The translations under genes were made by a program, and so were the position numbers. Source: Candidatus Binatia bacterium (GTDB lineage Bacteria > Desulfobacterota > Binatia > UBA12015). From it: a DNA stretch of 64,000 nucleotides. The notes under the pieces were generated by a model. It was not told where the DNA came from, searched no databases, and was given only the letters and a program-made list of their open reading frames with translations. Below are positions 26,666 through 34,983 of the stretch, piece by piece (positions within the stretch are counted from its first letter, which is position 1; each line of letters begins with the position of its first letter). Location of the stretch: NCBI GenBank assembly GCA_036563615.1, contig DATCMB010000016.1, positions 226,474-290,473 of the forward strand. The letters run 5' to 3'.

Positions 26666-27612
26666 GCCGCGTTCGACTCCCCCGCGCGCGAGCCCGGACC
26701 GTCGACGCGCACCAGGCGCAGGAAGATCTCCTCGAGCGACAGCGACTCGCGCGTCAATTCCAGAATGACGAAGCCGCGCGCCGTGACCGCGCGCGACACC
26801 TCGCGGATGGTCGCCTCGTCGTTCGCGTGGAAGCGCCAGCGTCCGTCGCCGTCCTCGAGGTCGCGCACGCCCGGTACGGCGGCGATGGTCTCGCGCACGT
26901 CCGACGCAGGTCCGTCGGCGCGCAGCCAGACGCGCACCGCGCCCTCGATGCGTCGCGCGAGGCCTTCCGGCGTGTCCTCCGCGACGACCCGTCCGCGGTT
27001 GATGATCACCACCCGCTGCGCGACCTGGCTCACCTCCGACAGGATGTGGCTCGAGAAGACGATCGTGCGCTGGCCGCGCAGGCTCTTCACGAGCTCGCGG
27101 ATGCCGGTCACCTGCTCGGGGTCGAGGCCGGAGGTCGCCTCGTCGAGGATCAGCACCTGCGGGTCGCCGAGCAGCGCCTGCGCGATGCCGACGCGCTGGC
27201 GGAAGCCCTTGCTGAGCTTGCCGACGAGCCGCCGCCGCACCTCGCCGAGGCCACAGGCGCGCAGCACGCGCTCGATCTCGGAGCGCTGCGCGCCGCGCGG
27301 CAGACGCTTCGCGCGCGCGACGAACGCGAGGTAGCCCTCGACGCTCATCTCCGGGTAGTACGGCGCGTTCTCCGGGAAGTAGCCGACCAGGCGGCGCGCC
27401 GCGCTCGGCTCGCGCTGCACGTCGTACCCCGCGACGCGCACCGTGCCGCGCGTCGGCGGGAAGATGCCCGCGATGACACGCATGGTGGTCGTCTTGCCGG
27501 CGCCGTTCGGGCCGAGGAAGCCGACGCACTCGCCGGCCTCGACGGTGAAGCTCACGTCCTCGACGGCGGTGAAGTCGCCAAACTCCTTGGTGAGGTGGGC
27601 TACCTCGATCAT
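26662..27612 (-). CDS. gldA: ABC transporter ATP-binding protein (GldA-like)
   Basis: 316 residues. Walker A GPNGAGKT near 34-41, signature LSKGFRQRVGIAQAL near 132-146 (LSKG instead of the usual LSGG, as in GldA relatives), Walker B LILDEATSGLDP near 154-165, and H-loop SSHIL near 186-190. The extra C-terminal domain (about 215-316) is typical of this exporter class. It is the first gene of the exporter operon, followed by permease, GldG, DUF4340 protein and acyl-CoA ligase. Confidence 0.92.
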   Translation of the reverse strand: MIEVAHLTKEFGDFTAVEDVSFTVEAGECVGFLGPNGAGKTTTMRVIAGIFPPTRGTVRVAGYDVQREPSAARRLVGYFPENAPYYPEMSVEGYLAFVARAKRLPRGAQRSEIERVLRACGLGEVRRRLVGKLSKGFRQRVGIAQALLGDPQVLILDEATSGLDPEQVTGIRELVKSLRGQRTIVFSSHILSEVSQVAQRVVIINRGRVVAEDTPEGLARRIEGAVRVWLRADGPASDVRETIAAVPGVRDLEDGDGRWRFHANDEATIREVSRAVTARGFVILELTRESLSLEEIFLRLVRVDGPGSRAGESNAA

Positions 27613-27818
27613 CGCGGTGCTGCCGGGTCTCCCTGCACCCGACGGGTCGGACGTGGGCGCGCCCCGATCGTCGACAGGGTGGCCGCGCGCATCGAGGCAG
27701 CGTTATTCCGTTCGGCAGCGACGGGCAAGCGGCGCGCCGGCACGCGCGATGTCGATCTCGACCGACTCCCGACGACCATCCACGTCTGCTGCCGCAAGAC
27801 GGCGAAAGGGAGGACGCG

Positions 27819-28184
27819 ATGAGGTTCCTGCTGCTGGCGTAGGGCGACCGCGAGAAGGTGCAAGCTCTGTCCAAGGCCGAGTTCGAGGCCCTCGCGGCCG
27901 AGTGCCGCCGGCACGACGAGGAGCTGAACCGTACGGGCCGCGTGCGGGCGGTCGAGAGCCTCGAGTGGGACACCCGAACGCTCCGGCCGCGCGGCGGCAA
28001 GACGGTCGTCACCGACGGTCCGTTCGCCGAGGCCAAGGAGCAGGTCGGCTCGATCCTGGTGATCGAGGCCGAGGACGTGGACGACCCGGTGCGGATCGCG
28101 TCGCTGCACCCGGCGGCGCAGCTCGGCGAGGACCTGGGCTGGTGGATCGAGCTGCGGCCGATCGCCGCGGGGTGCCATCCGTAG
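27819..28184 (+). pseudogene. DGPF/YCII-domain protein interrupted by an early TAG stop
   Basis: A good ribosome site (AAAGGGAGG) precedes ATG 27819, and the first codons read MRFLLLA, then TAG at 27840-27842, then GDREKVQALSK. In the DGPF/YCII family the residue after LLL(I/A) is normally Tyr, so TAT/TAC has become TAG. The rest of the family follows in frame, including VTDGPFAEAKEQVGSILVIEAED (the DGPF motif) and a normal end at 28184 for a total near 121 residues. Either a recent nonsense mutation, a sequencing error, or restart at GTG 27858. DGPF proteins often accompany ECF sigma factors; none is next to this one. Confidence 0.75.
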
Positions 28185-28272
28185 CGGCGTCGCCGCGAAA
28201 GCGGCCGCGCGTGCGTGCCGTGCGCGTGCTGCGCGCGCTCGCGTCCGACACCCGCACGCTCGCCAGCGCGCG

Positions 28273-31194
28273 CTACTCGCCGACGAGCTGGCGCTGTGCC
28301 TCGTCGAGCAGCAGCACGGCCTCGCGCTCGCTCGGCGCCTCGGCGTGCAGATGCAGCAGCGGCTCGCTCCTCGACGGCCGCAGCAGCACCCAGCGCTCGC
28401 CGTCGAGCACGAGCTTCAGCCCGTCCAGCGTCACCACGCGGCGCACCGCGAACGGACCGAGGTCGTCCGGCGGATCGGCGAGACGCTGCGCGAGGCGCTC
28501 CCTCGCCTCCTCCGTCGAGCTCAGCTCGCGCCGCAGCAGGACGCGCGGACCGACCTCGCGCTCGAGCTGCGCCAGCATGTCGCGCAGCGACCTGCGCCGC
28601 AGCGCCAACATCTCGGTCACCAGCAGGCTGGCGAGGATGCCGTCCCGGTCCGGCACGTGGCCGACGATCGAGAGCCCGCCCGACGCGTCGCAGCCGAGCA
28701 GGACCTCGCCGCGCGCGAGCAGCTCGCCGACGTGCTCGAAGCCGACCGGCGTCTCGACCACCTCGAGGCCGCGCGCCGCGGCGACCGCGTCGATCAGGTG
28801 GCTCGTCGCGACGCTGCGCGCGACCTTGCGCGGCAGGTGCGGCCGCGTCTCGCAGAGGTAGTCGAGGAGCAGCGCGACGATCCGATCCTGCGGCACGAGC
28901 GCGCCGTCCGCATCGACGACGCCGAACCCTTCCGCGCCGGCGTCGATCGCGAGGCCGAGCGCGTGGCCACCCGCGACCGCGCGCGCGAGCGCCGCGAGCG
29001 TCGCCTCGCCGGGCTCGGGCCTGCCGCCGCCGAAGTACGGATCCGGGTCGCCGTGCAGCAGCGTGCCGAGCACACCCCACTCGCCGAGCAGCCGATCGAG
29101 GTAGCCGCGTCCCGTGCCCCACAGCAGGTCGACCGCGACGCGCAGCCCGCTCGCGCGGATGGTCGCGACGTCGATCTGCCGCGCCACGCCTTCGAGGTAG
29201 AGCGCGCTCACGTCCTGGTCGCGCCAGAGGCCGATCCGGCGCGCGGCCTGCTCGGGCAGCGCGTCGACCATGCGTCCGCGCGCGAGCCACGCGTTGGCGC
29301 GCGCTTCGAGGTCCGCGGCGATCTCGGGACGCGCCGGTCCGCCGCCCGCCGGCGAGAACCGGACGCCGTTCCACGCGCCCGGCTCGTTGCCCGCCGTCAC
29401 GGTCAAGGCGCCCGCGAGATCGCGCCGCGCGATCGCGTACGACACCGCCGGCATCGGCAGCGGCGCGCGGCTCCACAGCACCGGGACGTCGTTCGCCGCG
29501 AGCACGCCGGCCGCCTGCGCGGCGAGCTCGCCGCCGAGAAAGCGCGTGTCGTGCGCGACCAGGATGCCGCGCTGCGCGAGCGCCGGCGTCGGCGACTCGA
29601 GCACGTGCTCGGCGATCGCCTGGCTCACGGCGCGCAGCACCGGCCCCGTGAAGCCGTCGGCGATCTGCGCGCGCCAGCCTGCGGTGCCGAAGCGGATGCG
29701 CGGCGCGCCGCCCGTTCCCTCGCGCCTGCGCGCGACGACGCGGCGGTAGAGGTGCGCGTAGCGCACTGCGGAGTGCTTCCAGGAGAAGTCCCTGGCCATG
29801 CCGCGCAGCATCAGCGCGCGCCACGTCTCGTGTGATTGACGATAGGTCCCGACCGCGCGCCACACCGCGTCCTCGAGCGCCTGGCTCGTGTGGTCCTCGA
29901 ACCAGAAGCCGGTCGCGTGCTGCGGCGCCGCGGCCATGTCGAGCACCGTGTCGACGAGCCCGCCGGTCGCGCGCACGATCGGCACCGTGCCGTAGCGCAG
30001 ACCCATCATCTGGTTGAGCCCGCAGGGCTCGTAGCGCGACGGCATCAGCAGCATGTCGGCGCCGGCGAGGATGCGGTGCGCGAGCGGCTCGTCGAAGGCC
30101 TCGCGGAAGGCGAGCTTGCCCGCGTAGCGGGAAGCGAGCTCGCGCAGCGACGCCGTGATGCGCGGGTCGCCGCGGCCGAGGATCACCACGCGGATCCCGC
30201 GCTCGAGCAGCGACGGCAGCGCCGGCAGCAGGATGTCGAAGCCCTTCTGCGCCGCGAGGCGCGAGATCATCGCGACGATCGGCTCGTCGAGCCCACCCTC
30301 GAGCTCGCACTCGAGGATCAGATCCGCCTTGCAGCGCCGCTTGCCCTGCAGGTCGTCGGCCGAGTAGCGCGCGACGAGGTGCGGATCGGTCGCGGGGTTC
30401 CACACCTCGTCGTCGATGCCGTTCAGGATGCCGGTCAGCTCGCCGACCCGCTCGAGCAGCACGCCCTCGAGCCCGGCGCCCTGCTCCGCGGTGCGGATCT
30501 CGCGCGCGTAGCGCGGGCTCACGGTGGCGACGTGGTCCGCGAAGCGGATGCCGCCCTTCAGGAAGTTGACGCGGCCGTGGAACTCGACGCCCTCGATGGC
30601 GAACAGCCGTCGCGGCAAGCCGGCGACGGCGAAGTCCGCGGCCGGGAAGACGCCCTGGTAGCCGGCGTTGTGCAGCGTCAAGACGACGGCGGCGTCCGCC
30701 AAGCGGCGCGCGGCGCGCGCCGCCGCGTCGCCGTCGGCGATGCCGGCGCGCAGGTAGACCGGCACCAGCGCCGTCTGCCAGTCGTGGCAGTGGATCACGT
30801 CCGGCGCGAGCCCGAGCGCGTCGATCGCGGCGAGCGCGGCGCGGCAGAAGTACGCGAAGCGGCGCGCGTTGTCGGCGTAGTCGCCGGTCGGCTCGCCGTA
30901 GAGATACGGCCGGTCGAAGTAGCGGTCGCCGGCGATCGCGAAGACGCGCACCCCGGGCGGCTCGTCGAGCGCGCGCAGCACCGCGGCCTGCTCGACGCCG
31001 TCGTGCATGCGCACGGCGAGCGGCCCGACGCCGGCGTCGGCGAAGCGCGCGCGCAGGCCGCGGTAGAGCGGCAGCAGCAGCGACACCTCGAGCCCCTCGC
31101 GCGCGAGCGCCGCGGGCAGCGCACCCATCACGTCGCCGAGGCCGCCCGTCTTGACGTACGGCACGGCCTCGGAGGCAAGCATGACGACCTTCAC
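28273..31194 (-). CDS. glgA: Glycogen synthase fused to a phosphohexomutase-like domain with lost catalytic residues
   Basis: 973 residues. Residues 1-490 are a GT5 glycogen/starch synthase: ADP-glucose loop KTGGLGDV (Lys15), HCHDWQT near 135-141, HNAGYQG near 175-181, FLKGGIRFAD near 211-220, SRLAAQKGFD near 311-320, and the retaining GT-B site MPSRYEPCGLNQM near 384-396. Residues 497-973 have the fold order of the phosphomannomutase/phosphoglucomutase superfamily (FGTAGWRA start; VGFEHVGELLARGEVLLG near 817-834; GHVPDRDGILASLLVTEM near 845-862; phosphate loop RPSRSEP at 939-945). The catalytic TASHNP loop is TAGNEP (Gly602 for the phosphoserine) and the DGDADR metal loop is DAGAEG (751-756). 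GlgA should work; the second domain is probably not an active mutase. Confidence 0.9.
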   Translation of the reverse strand: MKVVMLASEAVPYVKTGGLGDVMGALPAALAREGLEVSLLLPLYRGLRARFADAGVGPLAVRMHDGVEQAAVLRALDEPPGVRVFAIAGDRYFDRPYLYGEPTGDYADNARRFAYFCRAALAAIDALGLAPDVIHCHDWQTALVPVYLRAGIADGDAAARAARRLADAAVVLTLHNAGYQGVFPAADFAVAGLPRRLFAIEGVEFHGRVNFLKGGIRFADHVATVSPRYAREIRTAEQGAGLEGVLLERVGELTGILNGIDDEVWNPATDPHLVARYSADDLQGKRRCKADLILECELEGGLDEPIVAMISRLAAQKGFDILLPALPSLLERGIRVVILGRGDPRITASLRELASRYAGKLAFREAFDEPLAHRILAGADMLLMPSRYEPCGLNQMMGLRYGTVPIVRATGGLVDTVLDMAAAPQHATGFWFEDHTSQALEDAVWRAVGTYRQSHETWRALMLRGMARDFSWKHSAVRYAHLYRRVVARRREGTGGAPRIRFGTAGWRAQIADGFTGPVLRAVSQAIAEHVLESPTPALAQRGILVAHDTRFLGGELAAQAAGVLAANDVPVLWSRAPLPMPAVSYAIARRDLAGALTVTAGNEPGAWNGVRFSPAGGGPARPEIAADLEARANAWLARGRMVDALPEQAARRIGLWRDQDVSALYLEGVARQIDVATIRASGLRVAVDLLWGTGRGYLDRLLGEWGVLGTLLHGDPDPYFGGGRPEPGEATLAALARAVAGGHALGLAIDAGAEGFGVVDADGALVPQDRIVALLLDYLCETRPHLPRKVARSVATSHLIDAVAAARGLEVVETPVGFEHVGELLARGEVLLGCDASGGLSIVGHVPDRDGILASLLVTEMLALRRRSLRDMLAQLEREVGPRVLLRRELSSTEEARERLAQRLADPPDDLGPFAVRRVVTLDGLKLVLDGERWVLLRPSRSEPLLHLHAEAPSEREAVLLLDEAQRQLVGE

Positions 31195-31213
31195 CGCTTG
31201 CCTCGAGCTCTTT

Positions 31214-32230
31214 CTAGCGGCGACGCGCGCTCGCCAGGACCTCGGGGTTCGCGATGTAGGGCGGCTCCTCGCCGCGCAGGTACGCCTCGATCGACTGGCA
31301 CATCATCTCGCCCTGGTGGGCGATGACGTCGACCGTCGCGCCGCCGATGTGCGGCGTCGCGATCACGTTCGGCAGCTTGACGAAGCGGTTGTCGGGCTGC
31401 ACGGGCTCGTTCCAGAAGACGTCGAGCGCCGCGGCGCGGATGCGCTTGCTGGCGAGCGCCTGGTAGAGCGGCTCCTCCTCGACGGCCGCGGCGCGCGCGG
31501 TGTTGACGAAGTAGACGCCCTCCTTGAGGAGCCCCAGCTCGCGCTCGCCGAGCATGCCCTTGGTCTGCGGGACGTCGGGCACGTGCAGCGACAGGAAGTC
31601 CGCGGCGCGCAGCACGTCGTCGAGCTCGCCGCGCGCCGCACCGATGCGCTCGAACGCCTCGTCCGGCACGAACGGATCGTAGGCGAGGACGCGGGCGCCG
31701 AACGCGAGCACGCGACGCGCGACCCGCTGTCCGATCGCGCCGAAGCCGATCAGGCCGACGGTGCGTCCGTAGAGCTCGACGCCCGTCATCGCCTCGTACA
31801 TCTTCAGGAAGTCGCTCGCGTCGCCGAAGCGATTCTCTCCGTTCTTGACAAACGACACCGCGTCGTAGACGTGGCGCGCGAGCGTCAGCATGAAGCACAG
31901 CGTCAGGTCGGCGACCGCGTCGGCGTTGCGCGCCGGCGTGTGGAAGACCGGGATGCCCCTCTCGGTCGCGAGCGCGATGTCGACGTTGACCGGCTCGCCG
32001 CGGCAGGCGCCGATGATCTTCAGATCGACCGCGTCGAGCACGTCGCGGTGCACGAGATCGGCTTCGACGATGACGACGTCGCAGCCTTCCTCACGGATGC
32101 GCTTCGCGAACTGCGCGCCGTCGAAGAACAGGTTCTTGGTGACGCGCCAGTCCTCGACGTGGACCGGCATGAGCTTCTCGAGCCGCGCGAGGCTCGCCGC
32201 GTCGAACGACGCGGTGAGAAACGCCTTCAC
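31214..32230 (-). CDS. D-isomer-specific 2-hydroxyacid dehydrogenase
   Basis: 338 residues from GTG 32230 overlapping the TetR stop in GTGA. NAD-binding motif GLIGFGAIGQRV near 160-171, catalytic Arg in NTARAAAVEEEPL near 253-265, catalytic His in TPHIGGATVD near 303-312. Related to SerA/phosphoglycerate dehydrogenase-like enzymes but without a regulatory ACT domain. The substrate is unknown; the neighbours (glycogen synthase, TetR) suggest a carbon-storage or central-carbon role, as inference only. Confidence 0.87.
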   Translation of the reverse strand: MKAFLTASFDAASLARLEKLMPVHVEDWRVTKNLFFDGAQFAKRIREEGCDVVIVEADLVHRDVLDAVDLKIIGACRGEPVNVDIALATERGIPVFHTPARNADAVADLTLCFMLTLARHVYDAVSFVKNGENRFGDASDFLKMYEAMTGVELYGRTVGLIGFGAIGQRVARRVLAFGARVLAYDPFVPDEAFERIGAARGELDDVLRAADFLSLHVPDVPQTKGMLGERELGLLKEGVYFVNTARAAAVEEEPLYQALASKRIRAAALDVFWNEPVQPDNRFVKLPNVIATPHIGGATVDVIAHQGEMMCQSIEAYLRGEEPPYIANPEVLASARRR

Positions 32231-32931
32231 TCTCGGCCGCCCCCTTTGGCTCCCTCCTGCAGACCGTCGAGCCCGATGAGCGTCTCGACGAGGCGAACGA
32301 TCTGCCCGCGCACGCGCGCGCGGACCTCCGGATCCTGGATGCTGCCGCCGAGCATCTCGCGGACGAACGGCGTGTCGAGCATCGACACGAAGAGCACCGA
32401 CTGCACCGTCAGCATGAAGAACGAGAGGTCCTTCTCGGACAGGCGGTTGGCGGTGAACGACCGCACCCACTCGGCGAACTGCTTCCAGTTCGGCGCGAGC
32501 GTCGCGCGCATCTCCGAAGGCTCGACCAGATCCGACTCCATGAGGCGGCGCATGAGGAGTCGCGGAACGGTCGGATTCTCGACGTAGAAGTCGAAGGTCA
32601 GACCCATCGCGCGCTCGACCACCGCGCGCGCGTCCTCCGGCGACTCGGGAATCACGATCTCGTCGCGCAGCAGATCGACGAGCTGCTGGAGGATGCGCTC
32701 GAAGATCGCGAGGTAGAGCCGCTCCTTCGACTCCCAGTGGTAGTGCAGGCTCGAGATGTTGACCTCGGCGCGCGCCGCGATCTCGCGCGTCGACGCGCCC
32801 TCGAAGCCCTTGGCCGCGAAGACCTCCTGCGCCGCGGCGAGGATGCGCGCCTTGGTCGAGCCCGGCGCCTCGCGCACCTTGTCAAGAGCAGACTTCACGC
32901 CTGCAGGACCGCGAGCCGAGGGACTGGTCAC
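32227..32931 (-). CDS. TetR/AcrR family transcriptional regulator
   Basis: 234 residues from GTG 32931 (GTGA overlap with the gene before it). The helix-turn-helix is TKARILAAAQEVFAAKGFEGASTREIAARAEVNISSLHYHW near 26-66. The helical ligand domain (YVENPTVPRLLMRRLMESD) resembles CerR/UbiR-like regulators with a C-terminal TetR_C domain. Co-transcription with the dehydrogenase and glgA genes makes local autoregulation likely. Confidence 0.9.
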   Translation of the reverse strand: MTSPSARGPAGVKSALDKVREAPGSTKARILAAAQEVFAAKGFEGASTREIAARAEVNISSLHYHWESKERLYLAIFERILQQLVDLLRDEIVIPESPEDARAVVERAMGLTFDFYVENPTVPRLLMRRLMESDLVEPSEMRATLAPNWKQFAEWVRSFTANRLSEKDLSFFMLTVQSVLFVSMLDTPFVREMLGGSIQDPEVRARVRGQIVRLVETLIGLDGLQEGAKGGGRE

Positions 32932-33461
32932 CCGACCGACTCGAGCGCCCCGGCGGACGCCGCCGCGGCGTGGGCTCGTGCCTTGGGCGCGGCGACGTCG
33001 CCTTCGGCGCCGTTCGGGGCCGCCGCACCGCTGAGGCGTGCGATTTCCTGCTGCAGCAGCGCGCGCTCCTCCTGCCAGGCCCGCTCGCGCTCGGCGAGCA
33101 GCTCCTCCTTGGCGCGGAGCTCGGCCTCGAGGCGGGGCACGCGCTCGACGATGTGCTTGACCTGACCGACCTCCTGCACGAGCAGCGTGAGCTGCGCTTC
33201 GAGCGACTCGTTCTCGCGACGCAGCGCGGCGGTCGCCCGCGCGACGGCGCGATTGCGACGCGCCTCGGCGTCGGCCAGCTTCTCTTCGGCGGCGGCGAGC
33301 GCCTTCTTCAGCGCCCGCACCTCCGCGCGCAGGGCGGCCGGATCGGCGTCCTTGGCCGGCGTCGCGGCGACCGTCTCGGCCGCCGGGCGCGGCGCCTGCG
33401 CCTTGCCGTCGCGCGCCTGCGCGGCGCGCTTCTTCCGGCGACGGCTGCGGGATCCGGCCAT
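32928..33461 (-). CDS. Coiled-coil protein of unknown function
   Basis: 177 residues from ATG 33461. A basic start (MAGSRSRRRKKRAAQARDG) and Ala/Pro-rich linker are followed by a long helical coiled coil (about 43-155; heptad-like Ala/Leu/Glu/Lys patterns, for example LRAEVRALKKALAAAEEKLADAEARR and LEAELRAKEELLAERERAW) and an Ala-rich tail. No membrane segment or catalytic motif. Its stop overlaps the TetR start. It could be a nucleoid- or division-associated structural protein; I cannot assign it. Confidence 0.65.
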   Translation of the reverse strand: MAGSRSRRRKKRAAQARDGKAQAPRPAAETVAATPAKDADPAALRAEVRALKKALAAAEEKLADAEARRNRAVARATAALRRENESLEAQLTLLVQEVGQVKHIVERVPRLEAELRAKEELLAERERAWQEERALLQQEIARLSGAAAPNGAEGDVAAPKARAHAAAASAGALESVG

Positions 33462-33582
33462 GGTTCGGGTGTCATATCGCTCCGGGGCCAAGCGCCGCAA
33501 GGCGCACGTCGTCCCCAGACGCGGCTGCCGGGCACGACGCGCGAGCGCGCCTCGCCAGGCGAGAACGACGCGCCGTTCCGGC

Positions 33583-34500
33583 TCAGTCGAGCCGCCAGCG
33601 GCGGTGCATCCACAGCCACTGCTCGGGGTAGCGGCGCACGATCTCCTCGAAGTCTCGGTTGAGGCGCGTCATCACCTCGAGCAGCGCCGCATGGCCCCGC
33701 TCCGGCGGGTCGAGCGGCGGGCGGATCAGGATGTCGTGCCGGATGCTCGTGCCGCGCCGCACCAGCACCGCGACCGCGATCGGCGAGCGCGTGAGCTGCG
33801 CGAGCCGCGCGGGACCCGGCGTCGTGGCCGCCGGACGCCCGAAGAACGGGATCGGGACCCCCTCGGCGCCGGGCTGATGCTGGTCGATCGGGATCGCGAT
33901 CATCGCGTCGTTGCGCAGCAGCCGGATGATCTCGCGCGCCGCGGCGTGCTTGTAGATGACGTCCGTGCCGGCGCGGGAGCGGAGCTGGTTCAGCAGGTCG
34001 TCGAGCCGCGGGTTGCGCAGCGGCCGGTGCACGATGTGGATCGGGTGGCCCATCAGGCCCTGCGCCTGCGCGAAGAGCTCCCAGTTGCCGAAGTGTCCGG
34101 TCGCGACGATCGCCCGCCCGGCGTTGACGCGCTCGTGCCAGATGCGCTCGGACTCGGCGTCGGCGAAGCCGACGCGCTCGTGGATGTTGCCCGGACGGAG
34201 GTCGTCGAACCACGCGACCTCGGCGGCGAGCCGGCCGAGGTTCGCGAACGACGCGCGCAGAGTCTCGCGACACCAGGCCTCGTCGCGCTCCGGGAAGGCG
34301 CGCCGCAGGTTGTCGAGACCGATCTCGCGCCAGCGCCGCGTGATCAGCATGCCGCCGCCGACGAGACGCGCCATCGCGTCGCTCGCGCGCTCGAGCGGCA
34401 GGCGACGCAGGCTTCCGAGCAGCAGGCGCACGCCCTGGTACTCCATCCAGGCGCGCACCGGCGAGATCGGCTTCTTGTGACGCCGCGGCGCCGCGCTCAC
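33583..34500 (-). CDS. LpxL/HtrB-type lysophospholipid/lipid A acyltransferase
   Basis: 305 residues from GTG 34500 behind AAGGAGC; the GTG overlaps the stop of a tiny upstream ORF in GTGA. The catalytic HxxxxE/D motif is GHFGNWELFAQ near 134-144. Other marks are GRAIVATGHFGNWE, VHRPLRNPRLDDLLNQLRSR near 155-174, AIPIDQHQPGAEGVPIPFFGR near 199-219 and EQWLWMHRRWRLD at the C-terminus. It would transfer a fatty acyl chain to lipid A precursor or a related lipid at the inner membrane. Confidence 0.87.
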   Translation of the reverse strand: MSAAPRRHKKPISPVRAWMEYQGVRLLLGSLRRLPLERASDAMARLVGGGMLITRRWREIGLDNLRRAFPERDEAWCRETLRASFANLGRLAAEVAWFDDLRPGNIHERVGFADAESERIWHERVNAGRAIVATGHFGNWELFAQAQGLMGHPIHIVHRPLRNPRLDDLLNQLRSRAGTDVIYKHAAAREIIRLLRNDAMIAIPIDQHQPGAEGVPIPFFGRPAATTPGPARLAQLTRSPIAVAVLVRRGTSIRHDILIRPPLDPPERGHAALLEVMTRLNRDFEEIVRRYPEQWLWMHRRWRLD

Positions 34501-34586
34501 GACATCTGCTCCTTCGCCATCTCGCCGTCCGCGATCCAGCGCGCGAGGGACTGTCCGATCTCGTCCTCGTCGTGGACGTACATCAT
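34497..34586 (-). CDS. Possible tiny ORF coupled to the acyltransferase
   Basis: 29 codons starting at a double ATG (34586/34583) with GGGGAG seven bases upstream and ending in TGA that overlaps the acyltransferase GTG (GTGA). The peptide is acidic-amphipathic (YVHDEDEIGQSLARWIADGE in the middle). No family is recognised. It may be a real small protein, the remnant of a longer gene, or simply a translational coupler. Confidence 0.3.
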   Translation of the reverse strand: MMYVHDEDEIGQSLARWIADGEMAKEQMS

Positions 34587-34747
34587 GAGGGTGCTCCCCG
34601 TGAACCCCGGGATGGTCTCGCGGCGGCCGCCCGGGTGCGCAAGGCTGCCGCGTCCGCCGGGGCCGTGACCACCGCAGCAACCGAGCTCGTCGCGCGCTGG
34701 CGGCCGCTCGAATTGCCGACGGTTAAGCGTCCGGTTATGCCTAGCTC

Positions 34748-34945
34748 GTGTTGGATCGGAGCTCGCGGCGCCGGGTGCCGTACGTTCGCCTGGTCGTCGT
34801 GCTGCTGCTCACGGCGAGCTTCGGACTCGCCGGCTGCCCCGTGAGCTCGGTCGCCGGCAAGGGGAACGGCGCGACGCGCGAGACGCGCGACCTCGACCCC
34901 GGACCGCCGTCGGTGTTCAACCCGACGCTGCTCGACCGCGGCTGA
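34748..34945 (+). CDS. Small lipoprotein
   Basis: Up to 65 residues from GTG 34748 (or TTG 34751). Basic N-region (DRSSRRRVPYVR), hydrophobic core (LVVVLLLTASFG) and lipobox LAGC at about 27-30 give a signal-peptidase-II site, leaving a mature peptide of about 36 residues rich in Gly, Asp and Pro. Such small lipoproteins are common in Gram-negatives and rarely characterised. Oriented away from the acyltransferase. Confidence 0.55.
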   Translation: MLDRSSRRRVPYVRLVVVLLLTASFGLAGCPVSSVAGKGNGATRETRDLDPGPPSVFNPTLLDRG

Positions 34946-34983
34946 TCTGATCGCGGCGGAACGGTCGGCGCGCGCGGCGCCGC

